From Haloferax sp. Atlit-12N (GTDB lineage: Archaea; Halobacteriota; Halobacteria; Halobacteriales; Haloferacaceae), in assembly GCF_003383095.1 (NCBI RefSeq), contig NZ_PSYW01000002.1, positions 1 through 64,000 on the forward strand: a stretch of 64,000 bases of DNA. Reading direction: 5' to 3'. The notes under the pieces were generated by a model. That model did not search any database. It saw only the letters and a program-made list of their open reading frames with translations, and was not told where the DNA came from. Shown here piece after piece: positions 48,250-56,366 of this stretch (the first letter of the stretch is position 1; each line of letters opens with the position of its first letter). The position numbers and the translations under genes are program-made.

Positions 48250-50469
48250 ATGGATTGGATTACGCACGAGGAGGACGTCTGGTTCGAATTCCGGGGCAAT
48301 AGCCCCCACCAGCTCGTCCCCGGCCGATTTTACAAGGGCACCGTCGACGGGTACGCCGACTTCGGTGTCTTCGTCGACCTCGCTTCGAACGTGACCGGAC
48401 TTCTGCACCGCAGCGAACTCGACCGCCGCCTCGAATCCCTCGAGTGGGAGCCGGGCGACGAGGTGTTCGTCCAGGTGAAGAACGTCCGCGACAACGGCAA
48501 CATCGACCTCGGCTGGTCGATTCGCCAGTCCGACTCGGAGTTCCGCGGCGCTCGCATCCACGACCCCGACGGCGACGCCGACGGCCAGCCCGTCGAGAAG
48601 GAAGCCGAGAGCAGCGGCCCGGCGACCGTCAAGACGCGCCCGAAGACAGGCAAGACGACGAAGCCCGTCGGCGCGAGCACGTCGTCCGAGACGACCGGGT
48701 CCGAACCTGAACAGGAAGCCGAATCTGAGCCCGAACCTGAACCCGAGCAGGACGCCGCGTCTGAGTCCGAGTCCGACGCCGGAGACGAGGACCGCGCGCC
48801 GACCGCCGGAGACGTCGTCGACGACATCGCCGCCAACGGCGAGTCCGAGCAGGACGTCGAAGCGGAAGCGGAACCGGAGAGCGAGGTCGAGCCCGAATCG
48901 GAGCCCGAACAGGACGACACCGACGCCGAGCAGGAAGTCGAGACCGAGGCTGACGCCGAGGACGACGAAGCCGAACGCGTGACGCTCGCCAGTATCGACG
49001 ACCGCGTCGGCGACGTAATTCGCGTCGAGGGCGAAATCGCCAGCGTCCGCCAGACCGGCGGCCCGACGGTGTTCGAACTCCGCGACGAGACGGCCATCGC
49101 CGACTGCGCGGCCTTCGTCGAGGCCGGCGTCCGCGCGTACCCCGAAGTCGAAGTGGGCGACTACGTCCGCATCGACGGCGAGGTCGAGCGCCGCCGCGGC
49201 GAACTCCAGATCGAGACCGAGGAGCTGACGATTCTCGACGGCGGCGAGGCCGACACCGTGGCCCAGCGCCTCGCGGACGCCCTCTCGGACGAGGCCCGCC
49301 CGGACGCCGTCGCGCCCCTCGCGGCCCACGAGCCGGTCGCCGCCGTCGGCAAGTCGCTGCTCGACGCCGCGGAGGCCATCCGCCGCGCCGTCCTCGAATC
49401 GCGCCCTATCGTCGTCCGCCACACGGCCACCGCCGACGGCTACGTCGCCGGCGCCGCCGTCGAGCGCGCCGTGCTCCCGCTCATCCGAGACGAGCACCCC
49501 CGCGACGACGCCGAGTACCACTACTTCACCCGTCGCCCGCTCGAGGAGGCAGTCTACGGCATGGACGCCGCCACGAACGACGTGACGCGGATGCTCGAAG
49601 ACCGCGACCGCCACGACGAGAAGCTCCCGCTCGTGCTTCTCCTCGGTGCCGGCTCGACCGCCGAGTCCCTCGACGGTCTCGGCCTGCTCGGCGTCTACGG
49701 CTCCGAGCGCGTCGTCGTCGACGCCGCGCCCGCCGACGACGAGGTCGCCGAGGAAGTCGACGTGCTCGTCAACCCTGCCCGCGAGGGAGCCGACGCCCGC
49801 GACCTCTCGGTCGGCGCGCTCGCCTCCACGCTCTCGGTCGCCGTCAACGAGGACATCCGCGACGACGTGTCGCACCTCCCCGCCGTCAGCTACTGGGAGA
49901 ACTGCCCGCAGCAGTACCTCGACCTCGCCGAGTCGCACGGCTTCGACGCCGACCGCGTCCGCGAACTCCGTGAGGCCGTCGCGCTGGAAGCCTACTACCA
50001 GTCGTATCAGGACAAGCGTGAACTCATCGCCGACCTGCTGTTCGACGCCGACGAGGGCCTCGCCGGCCACGTCTCCGAGCAGTTCCGCATCAAGGTCGAA
50101 GACGAAATCGAGACGGCGCAGGCGAACCTCGAACGCCGTGACGTCGGTGCTATCTCCGCGGCCGTCCTCGACTCCGACGCCTACAGTCACCGCTTCGACT
50201 TCCCGCCGACGGGCCTGCTCGTGGACGAACTCCACCGCCGCACCCGCGAGGGTGATTCCTTCGTGACCGTCGCGCTCGGCATGGACGAACTCTACCTCCG
50301 CGCCACGGGCGACCTCGACCTCCGCGCGGTCGTCGAGTCGGCCGCCGAGAAAGCGCCCGCCGCCGGTCTCGCCGCCGCGGGCATCCGCGAAGGTCGCATC
50401 GAGTTCCTGACCGGCGCGCGCGACGAGGCGCTCGAAGCCGTCCTCGACGCCGCCGCCGAGCAGTTCTAA
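48250..50469 (+). CDS. S1 domain / OB-fold / DHH-type (RecJ-like) protein
   Basis: 739 aa. An S1 RNA-binding domain (~24-95: GRFYKGTVDGYADFGVFVDL), an Asp/Glu/Pro linker (~110-250), an OB-fold (~255-330: DVIRVEGEIASVRQTGGPTV) and a DHH/RecJ-type phosphoesterase region (~360-739). The DHH motifs are degraded: RHTATADGYVAGAA for HxDADG, LLLGAGSTA for the Asp motif, VVVDAAP for DHH. The metal-binding set is incomplete, so nuclease activity is doubtful. Archaeal RecJ-like proteins with lost motifs are considered Cdc45-like replication partners of GINS; that role is inferred. A GTTTTAGTT box precedes the ATG by ~30 nt. Confidence 0.82.
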   Translation: MDWITHEEDVWFEFRGNSPHQLVPGRFYKGTVDGYADFGVFVDLASNVTGLLHRSELDRRLESLEWEPGDEVFVQVKNVRDNGNIDLGWSIRQSDSEFRGARIHDPDGDADGQPVEKEAESSGPATVKTRPKTGKTTKPVGASTSSETTGSEPEQEAESEPEPEPEQDAASESESDAGDEDRAPTAGDVVDDIAANGESEQDVEAEAEPESEVEPESEPEQDDTDAEQEVETEADAEDDEAERVTLASIDDRVGDVIRVEGEIASVRQTGGPTVFELRDETAIADCAAFVEAGVRAYPEVEVGDYVRIDGEVERRRGELQIETEELTILDGGEADTVAQRLADALSDEARPDAVAPLAAHEPVAAVGKSLLDAAEAIRRAVLESRPIVVRHTATADGYVAGAAVERAVLPLIRDEHPRDDAEYHYFTRRPLEEAVYGMDAATNDVTRMLEDRDRHDEKLPLVLLLGAGSTAESLDGLGLLGVYGSERVVVDAAPADDEVAEEVDVLVNPAREGADARDLSVGALASTLSVAVNEDIRDDVSHLPAVSYWENCPQQYLDLAESHGFDADRVRELREAVALEAYYQSYQDKRELIADLLFDADEGLAGHVSEQFRIKVEDEIETAQANLERRDVGAISAAVLDSDAYSHRFDFPPTGLLVDELHRRTREGDSFVTVALGMDELYLRATGDLDLRAVVESAAEKAPAAGLAAAGIREGRIEFLTGARDEALEAVLDAAAEQF

Positions 50470-50525
50470 GCCGCAATCCAGACTCCTCCTCATCTTTTTT
50501 GACCGCTCGGGGCGTCTCCCCGAAG

Positions 50526-51212
50526 ATGACCGAGGATTCGTCTTCTCCCGACTACGACGCGGTCTGGTCGCGGACGCAGACGAGCGACCCTACCCTCCAG
50601 AGCGGGAGCTTCGCCGACCAGCGCGCACGCGGTCTGACCGAAGAGTACGTCTGCTGGGTTCGAATCGAAGACGAGACCGTTCTCGATGCGCTCTCGCCCG
50701 TTCGCACCGAACTCGGGTCGATTCCGGGCGTCTCGCTCGACGACGAGGACACCCTCCACGTGACGCTCAAACTCGTGGGGTTCGGGCCGAGCGAGTCCGG
50801 CAACGGTTCCGAGAAAATCACTCCCGAAGAACTCGACACCATCACGAGAGACCTCGAAGCCGCGACGGCGGACATCGACCCGTTCGAGGTCTCGATTCGA
50901 CGGCTCAATGCCTTCCCGTCAGTCGTCTTCGCGGAACCGCACGCCGACGGCCAGTTTCGCGCGCTTCATGACCGGATACGGTCGCTCGACGGCGTGCCGA
51001 CGTTTCAGTACGAGGGCGACGACTACGTCCCGCACGTCTCGCTCGCGCACTTCGAGACCACCGACGGATTCGAGCGGGCGTATTCGTGGGTTCGGGACAA
51101 CCGCGAGATACAGGTCCCAGACACGACAGTCTCGGCGTTCGAACTCGCGTCGCTTCCTCTCACACCGTACGGGGCCGAAGATATCGACGTACTTCGACGC
51201 GTCGAACTGTAG
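50526..51212 (+). CDS. 2'-5' RNA ligase / cyclic phosphodiesterase-like protein
   Basis: 228 aa. Two HxT/HxS motifs, LHVTLKLVGF and PHVSLAHFETTD, define the 2H phosphoesterase superfamily. These enzymes hydrolyse 2',3'-cyclic phosphates or ligate tRNA halves with a 2'-5' bond. The N-terminal ~35 residues are disordered Ser/Asp/Thr. Unusually long for the family (typical ~180). ATG at 50526 follows a CATCTTTTTTGACC box ~25 nt upstream. Located between the RecJ-like gene and elp3, both nucleic-acid enzymes. Confidence 0.82.
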   Translation: MTEDSSSPDYDAVWSRTQTSDPTLQSGSFADQRARGLTEEYVCWVRIEDETVLDALSPVRTELGSIPGVSLDDEDTLHVTLKLVGFGPSESGNGSEKITPEELDTITRDLEAATADIDPFEVSIRRLNAFPSVVFAEPHADGQFRALHDRIRSLDGVPTFQYEGDDYVPHVSLAHFETTDGFERAYSWVRDNREIQVPDTTVSAFELASLPLTPYGAEDIDVLRRVEL

Positions 51213-51258
51213 CCTCCCGAGCGACACGCTTATCCACGAAACGACCCGATTCGCGCCC

Positions 51259-51300
51259 ATGAACCGCCACCACGTCGCCGAACGGGAGGTGTGTCCGTGA
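51259..51300 (+). CDS. 13-codon leader ORF overlapping the elp3 start
   Basis: ATG at 51259 encodes MNRHHVAEREVCP, and its TGA (51298-51300) overlaps the elp3 GTG (GTGA). The elp3 Shine-Dalgarno GGAGGT lies in its last codons, exactly 6 nt before that GTG. CTTATCC ~27 nt upstream of 51259 fits a leaderless promoter for the leader itself. The same layout precedes psmC. Translation is inferred only. Confidence 0.5.
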   Translation: MNRHHVAEREVCP

Positions 51301-52949
51301 GCGCCGAGACCGAGACGGAGTCCGAGGCGTTCGAACGGACCTGCGAGGCGCTCGTCGAGCGCATCCTCGCGGGCGACGTCGACCGCGACGACCTCGAATC
51401 GGCAAAGCTCGACGCCTGTTCGGAACACTCCTCGCCGAAAGTCCCGAAGAACGCCGAGATTCTGCAGTACGCCCCGGAGGACCGCCGCGAGGAGGTCAAA
51501 GAGGTCGTTCAGCGCAAGCCCGTCCGCACCGCTTCCGGCGTCTCGCCGGTCGCCATCATGACCTCGCCGCACATGTGCCCCCACGGGAAGTGCCTCTACT
51601 GTCCCGGCGGGCCAGCCAGCGAGTTCTCCTCGTCGCAGTCGTACACGGGCCACGAGCCCGCGGCCGCCCGCGGCGTCCAGAACGACTACGACCCCTACGG
51701 GCAGGTCACGCTCCGCCTCGAACAGCTTCGACACATCGGCCACCCCGTGGACAAGGTCGAACTCATCTTGATGGGCGGGACGATGACCGCCCGGAGCCAC
51801 GACTACCAGGAGTGGTTCGTCAAGCGGGCGCTCGAAGCCATGAACGACTACGACCTCGACAAGGAGCCCGAACCGGCGGAAGACCGGTCGTTCAAGCCCG
51901 ACCCCGAGGATGTCGAGTTCAAGTACATCGAGGACGTCATCGCGGAAAACGAGACGAACGACATCCGCAACATCGGGACGACCTTCGAGACGAAGCCGGA
52001 TTGGTGCGACCCCGAGCAGATAGACCGGATGCTCGATTTGGGCGCGACGAAGGTCGAAGTCGGCGTCCAGACGACCTACGAGCGCATCAACCGCGAGATG
52101 CACCGCGGCCACGGCGTTCAGGCCTCCATCGACGCCAACCGCCGGCTCCGCGACTCGGCGTTCAAGGTCGGCTTCCACATGATGCCCGGCCAGCCGGGGA
52201 TGACCAAGGAGATGTGTCTGGAGGACTTCCGTCAGCTGTTCGAAAACAGCGACTGGCGACCCGACTATCTCAAAATCTACCCGACGCTCATCGTCCGCGA
52301 CACCATCACCTACGACATGTGGCGGCGCGACGAGTACGAGCCGCTGAACAACGAGGAGGCCGCCGACATCGTCGCGGAGGTCATGGGCATGATTCCGAAG
52401 TACACCCGCCTCCAGCGCGTCCAGCGGGACATCCCCGCGGACTTCATCGACGCGGGCGTCTGGAAGTCGAACCTCCGACAACTGGCCGCCCAGCGCGCCG
52501 AGGAACGAGGCATCGTCCAGCGGGACATCCGCGCCCGCGAGGTCGGCATGAACGAGGCCGACCCGGACCCAGAGCGCATCGAACTCGACGTGATGACCTA
52601 CGAGGTCGCCGGCGGGACCGAGCACTTCATCTCGTTCGAGGACCCCGTCGAGGACCTGCTCGTCGGCTTCTGTCGCCTCCGGTTCCCCGGCAACCCGGTC
52701 CGCCGCGAGCTTCAAGATGCGGCGCTCGTCCGCGAACTCCACGTGTACGGCTCCGAGGCGGGCATCGGTGCCGACGGCGACTGGCAGCACAAGGGCTACG
52801 GAAAGAAGCTCCTCGCGCACGCCGAGGAACTGTCCCGCGACGCCGGCTACGACAAGATTTCGGTCATCTCGGGTATCGGCGTCCGGCAGTACTACAAGCA
52901 GAAACTCGGCTACCACCAAGACGGCCCGTACGTATCGAAGCGGCTGTAG
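51297..52949 (+). CDS. elp3: Elp3 tRNA U34 carboxymethyltransferase (radical SAM-acetyltransferase)
   Basis: 550 aa. Radical-SAM cluster motif MCPHGKCLYCPGGPASEF, with LILMGGTMTARSHDYQEWFV and VEVGVQTTYERI, followed by a C-terminal GNAT domain (LHVYGSEAGIGADGDWQHKG to the end). Elp3 makes carboxymethyl-uridine at the tRNA wobble position; archaea have it alone, without Elongator partners. GTG at 51297 with GGAGGT 6 nt upstream is preferred over GTG at 51291. Its last eight codons (GPYVSKRL) are duplicated ~97 nt downstream. Confidence 0.92.
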   Translation: MSAETETESEAFERTCEALVERILAGDVDRDDLESAKLDACSEHSSPKVPKNAEILQYAPEDRREEVKEVVQRKPVRTASGVSPVAIMTSPHMCPHGKCLYCPGGPASEFSSSQSYTGHEPAAARGVQNDYDPYGQVTLRLEQLRHIGHPVDKVELILMGGTMTARSHDYQEWFVKRALEAMNDYDLDKEPEPAEDRSFKPDPEDVEFKYIEDVIAENETNDIRNIGTTFETKPDWCDPEQIDRMLDLGATKVEVGVQTTYERINREMHRGHGVQASIDANRRLRDSAFKVGFHMMPGQPGMTKEMCLEDFRQLFENSDWRPDYLKIYPTLIVRDTITYDMWRRDEYEPLNNEEAADIVAEVMGMIPKYTRLQRVQRDIPADFIDAGVWKSNLRQLAAQRAEERGIVQRDIRAREVGMNEADPDPERIELDVMTYEVAGGTEHFISFEDPVEDLLVGFCRLRFPGNPVRRELQDAALVRELHVYGSEAGIGADGDWQHKGYGKKLLAHAEELSRDAGYDKISVISGIGVRQYYKQKLGYHQDGPYVSKRL

Positions 52950-53046
52950 ACTGAGAACCAGCTTTTTGGTCCAGATTTTTGCGAGACGAGCGCAGCGAGT
53001 CTCGGAAAAAGGTGGGACTGGCCCGTACGTATCGAAACGGCTGTAG
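52922..53046 (+). repeat. Duplicated 3' end of elp3 (two 27-nt copies)
   Basis: GGCCCGTACGTATCGAAGCG with CTGTAG (about 52923-52949) recurs with one difference as GGCCCGTACGTATCGAAACG with CTGTAG (about 53021-53046), the last seven codons and stop of elp3. Between them lies CGAGAC/GTCTCG (52982-52987 with 52999-53004), a hairpin with an 11-nt loop GAGCGCAGCGA, and T-rich stretches. It looks like a local duplication. Confidence 0.75.
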
Positions 53047-53133
53047 CCGACGAAAACACCCTCCTCGGCCGATTCTCACCGCTGATTGTCACTCCGCCAC
53101 GCTTTTACTTTTTGGCCGACCGCACACGGTAGA

Positions 53134-54357
53134 ATGGCACCACAGGGGGGTGCGGCGGTTCAGGGGCAGGCGACGACGTGGCTTCAGGACCTCCGTTCGG
53201 CACTGGCACAGTTCGTTTCGACAGAAGAACGACTCGGTATCTCGGCGGCGCTCGTGGCGCTCGCGCTCGGTATCGCGGTCTTTCTCGCGCCGCGGCTCGT
53301 CTCGCGGGCGACCGCCGAGCTCCGAGCGCGGGTACTGGCCCACCCGCGGGTTCCCGACGCCGTCACCGACGCGGCGTGGCTGTTCCCCGCGACGGTCGTC
53401 GTCCGGACGCTCCAACTCGCGGTCTTCGTCGTCGCGACGCTGTCGCTGTTGCTCCTCTGGGGGTACACTGGCCTCGCCGCGGACCTCACCGAAGTCCTCG
53501 CCGTCGCAGTGCCGAACGCCGCCAAACTCGGGGCCACGGTCGCGCTGTTCGCCGGGGCGCTCGTCGGGACGAACGTCCTCGAAGAGAAACTGGACTCCTA
53601 CGCGACGGCCTCCGACAACATCAACGCCCACCAGCAGGGCATCGTCTTCCGCGTCCTCCAACTGGTCGTCCTCCTCGCGGTCGGGATGGCGTCGCTCACG
53701 GTCTGGCAGGTCCAAATCGGCGGCCTGCTCGTCGGCGCGGGCTTCCTCGGCATCGTGGTCGGTATGGCCGCGAGACAGACCCTCGGGTCGCTCATCGCAG
53801 GCTTCGTGCTGATGTTCTCTCGGCCGTTCGAACTCGGCGACTGGGTGGAGATAGACGACGCCGAGGGCATCGTCACCGACATCACCATCATCAACACCAG
53901 ACTGAGCAACGCCGACGGCGAGACGGTCGTCTTCCCCAACGACCGCGTGACGAACGCGAAGATAACCAACCGGACGAAGCGCAATCGCCTCCGGCTCCGC
54001 CTCGACGTGGGCATCGACTACGAGGCGGACATCGAACACGCCGAGTCGGTGGCGGAGGAGGCGCTTTCGGACCTCCAGTTCGTCGAAGGGGTCCCGAAAC
54101 CGCAGGTGATGCCGACGACGTTCGGCGACTCAGCCATCGGCCTCCAACTGCGCTTTTGGATTACGAACCCCTCGGCCCCGCGCCGGGCGCAGGCGAAAGC
54201 CGAGGTGCTTCGGAACGTGAAACTCGCGTTCGACCGCGAGGGCATCAAGATACCCTACCCGCAGCGCGAACTGCTCGCCCGCGAGGAGGCCGATGGCTTC
54301 CAGTTGCGGGAGGACCGTCGCAGTCGGCCGGTGGAGAAGTCGGTCTCGGAGGACTAG
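53134..54357 (+). CDS. MscS-family mechanosensitive channel
   Basis: 407 aa. Transmembrane helices at ~35-55, 85-115, 120-150, 172-195 and the pore helix GGLLVGAGFLGIVVGMAARQ, followed by the MscS beta domain SRPFELGDWVEIDDAEGIVT, NTRLSNADGETVVFPNDRVT, then an alpha/beta cytoplasmic domain. The GMAARQTLGSLIAGF region matches the MscS pore lining. It releases solutes on hypo-osmotic shock, essential to halophiles. ATG at 53134 chosen because CGCTTTTACTTTTTGG lies ~25-30 nt upstream; an in-frame ATG at 53086 would precede that box. Confidence 0.9.
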   Translation: MAPQGGAAVQGQATTWLQDLRSALAQFVSTEERLGISAALVALALGIAVFLAPRLVSRATAELRARVLAHPRVPDAVTDAAWLFPATVVVRTLQLAVFVVATLSLLLLWGYTGLAADLTEVLAVAVPNAAKLGATVALFAGALVGTNVLEEKLDSYATASDNINAHQQGIVFRVLQLVVLLAVGMASLTVWQVQIGGLLVGAGFLGIVVGMAARQTLGSLIAGFVLMFSRPFELGDWVEIDDAEGIVTDITIINTRLSNADGETVVFPNDRVTNAKITNRTKRNRLRLRLDVGIDYEADIEHAESVAEEALSDLQFVEGVPKPQVMPTTFGDSAIGLQLRFWITNPSAPRRAQAKAEVLRNVKLAFDREGIKIPYPQRELLAREEADGFQLREDRRSRPVEKSVSED

Positions 54358-54361
54358 GCGA

Positions 54362-54805
54362 CTACAGCGACTTCCGCATCTCGACGTGGGGGATACCGGC
54401 CTCGTCGAACACGTCGCTCGTCGTCTCGTAGTCGAGGCCGTGGTAGAACCCCTCCGCGGTCGTCTGGCCGTGGAGGAGAAGCGAGTCGAACCCGCGCTCG
54501 CGCGCCTCTGTTTCGAGCGCGTCCATGAGTCGCCGCCCCCAGCCCTCGCCGCGGGCCGAGTCGAGGACGGCGACGCGCTCGACCTTGCCGACGCCGGGTT
54601 CGTACTCGCGCAAGCGGGCCGCGCCGACCGGGTCGCCGTCGCGGTAGGCGACGAAGTGGACCGCCTCGGCGTCGGGGTCGTCGTGTTCGTCCCACTCCAG
54701 TTCCTCGTCGACGCCCTGTTCGTCCACGAAGACGTCCTTGCGGACGGCGAAGGCGTCGTCGCGCTCGCCCTCGGTGACCGCGACGCGGACATCGGATTCG
54801 CTCAT
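54362..54805 (-). CDS. GNAT N-acetyltransferase (ElaA-like)
   Basis: 147 aa. GNAT fold of the ElaA group: VRKDVFVDEQGVDEELEWDE, HFVAYRDGDPVGAARLREYE, acetyl-CoA loop LDSARGEGWGRRLMDALETE, then LLLHGQTTAEGFYHGLDYET. Substrate unknown. Ends 4 nt from the convergent mscS stop. ATG at 54805 gives MSESDVRVAVTEGERDDAFA; 17 in-frame codons upstream are Arg-rich. Confidence 0.85.
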   Translation of the reverse strand: MSESDVRVAVTEGERDDAFAVRKDVFVDEQGVDEELEWDEHDDPDAEAVHFVAYRDGDPVGAARLREYEPGVGKVERVAVLDSARGEGWGRRLMDALETEARERGFDSLLLHGQTTAEGFYHGLDYETTSDVFDEAGIPHVEMRKSL

Positions 54806-54911
54806 GAGGGCAGTTCTGCGGGCGACTACCTGACGATTGCGGAGCGAGTTTCTCATGTCGGACTCGCGAGCCTCGGGTTCGCGCTCGCTTCGCGCTCGGC
54901 TTCGGTGGGCG

Positions 54912-56258
54912 CTACACCGTCGCTCGCGTACTATCGTCGGCCTGACCCCGTACCGACTCGCCGCCGAGTGCCCAGCCGAGTCGGTAGACGAGCGACCCGG
55001 TCGCGAGCGTCACCAGCACCCAGACGACGAGCAGCACGCCGACGAACAGGACGCCGTAGCCGCCGAAGGGGACCAGCGGAAGCGCGAATACCACGGGCGC
55101 GGCGACGATGGCGAGCGACAGCAGGCGCGTGTTCCCGTCGCGCCGGGCCGCGTAGCCGAGGGGGAGAAACAGCACGACTGCGGCCTCTAACGCGAGCGCG
55201 CTGAGCGAGAACCACGGGTTCGGCCCCGGCATCGAAATCGCGGTGGCGACCGCGAGCGCGACCTGCGGTCCGACGGTGGCGGCGACGAGACGACGGAACC
55301 CGAGCGCCCCGGGCCGGACCGCCGAGACGACGCCGAGCGCGACGAGTTGGAGTGCGAGGAGCCACGCCATCGCGGCGACGCTCCCGGAGAGCGCCCGGAC
55401 GACGAGGAGACAGAGGCCCCACATGACGCCGAGTCCCGCGACGACGGGGCCGAAGCGTCGAACGCCCCGGCCGCCGAACCGGCGGTCGAAGTGCCGGATG
55501 AGGAGGACGCCGATGGTGAGCACGAGCGTCGGGACGAACGCGACCCACGCGAGGTTCGTGAGGATGCCGGGCCCCGAGTCGGCGGCGAGACTGGCGTAGG
55601 CCGCGGCCGTGGTCGCGAGTCCCGCGTCGGGGCCGAACGTGAGGTACGTCTGGCTCCCGACGCTCGACGCGCCCTCGTCGTCGGCGCTCCAGACGGCGGC
55701 TGTCTCGGTGGTCTGAACTTCTGTGGGCGCGGTGAGGAGCGTCGACCCCTCGGGGCCGGTCACGACGAACCGGTCGGCATCGACGTAGACGGTTCCTCTG
55801 ACACCGTCGTCGTGGAAGTAGTCCACGACCAGCACGTCGTCGTAGCCGCGATACGCCATCTCGGGCACCACGAAGGTCACGACCGCGGTGTCGCCGTCCA
55901 TCCGGGTTTCGAGACGTCTGCGGTCGTCGGTGAACACGCGGTGGCTCTCGAACGTCCCGCGGACGACGCGGTCGAGTTGTTCGGGGTTCTCGCGGAACGT
56001 CGCGGCCGACTCGTCGTCGAGTTCGACGCGAGCGGTCCACGTGCCGACGCCGTCGTCGCCGACGCGGACTCGAAGCGCGCTCGATTCGACGGTGAGCGGG
56101 ACGCCGGCGTCGACGCCTGCTTCTTCGAACCCCTCGCCGCAGACGCCGCAGACGGCCTCTGGCGGGGGTCGAGCTTCGGCGGGGACGCTCCCGGCGGGGA
56201 GCGCGGCCAGCGCGACGAGGAGGGCGAGGGTGACGAGAGCGAGGGCTCGGAGACGCAT
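54912..56258 (-). CDS. Secreted-domain plus multi-helix membrane protein
   Basis: 448 aa, function unknown. Sec signal peptide (residues 1-26), an extracellular ~200-residue beta-rich domain with a CGVCGEGFEEAG cysteine pair, then seven or eight transmembrane helices (from ~225 to ~430) separated by short basic loops. No transporter or enzyme signature is recognised. The CGVC pair could bind metal or form a disulphide. Divergent from rqcH; the 108-bp gap holds both promoters (CGAATAAATTCTTGCTGGC near this start). Confidence 0.7.
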   Translation of the reverse strand: MRLRALALVTLALLVALAALPAGSVPAEARPPPEAVCGVCGEGFEEAGVDAGVPLTVESSALRVRVGDDGVGTWTARVELDDESAATFRENPEQLDRVVRGTFESHRVFTDDRRRLETRMDGDTAVVTFVVPEMAYRGYDDVLVVDYFHDDGVRGTVYVDADRFVVTGPEGSTLLTAPTEVQTTETAAVWSADDEGASSVGSQTYLTFGPDAGLATTAAAYASLAADSGPGILTNLAWVAFVPTLVLTIGVLLIRHFDRRFGGRGVRRFGPVVAGLGVMWGLCLLVVRALSGSVAAMAWLLALQLVALGVVSAVRPGALGFRRLVAATVGPQVALAVATAISMPGPNPWFSLSALALEAAVVLFLPLGYAARRDGNTRLLSLAIVAAPVVFALPLVPFGGYGVLFVGVLLVVWVLVTLATGSLVYRLGWALGGESVRGQADDSTRATV

Positions 56259-56366
56259 TCACCGAATAAATTCTTGCTGGCTGATAAGAATCTTCTCCCC
56301 GATTCGGGCGGCCGTCGAACCCGCGGAAACGACACCCCTTTTCGTTCGCCGCCAAAAAGCGAGTCC

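Noticed and set aside
48223..50493. Minus-strand open frame of 756 codons over the RecJ-like gene
   Set aside because: Exact antisense shadow; composition (Val/Arg/Gly/Asp repeats) and lack of any domain, whereas the plus strand encodes S1, OB and DHH-like regions.
53086..53133. 16-codon N-terminal extension of MscS
   Set aside because: The extension starts before the TATA-like box at ~53100-53110, so a leaderless transcript would begin at 53134.
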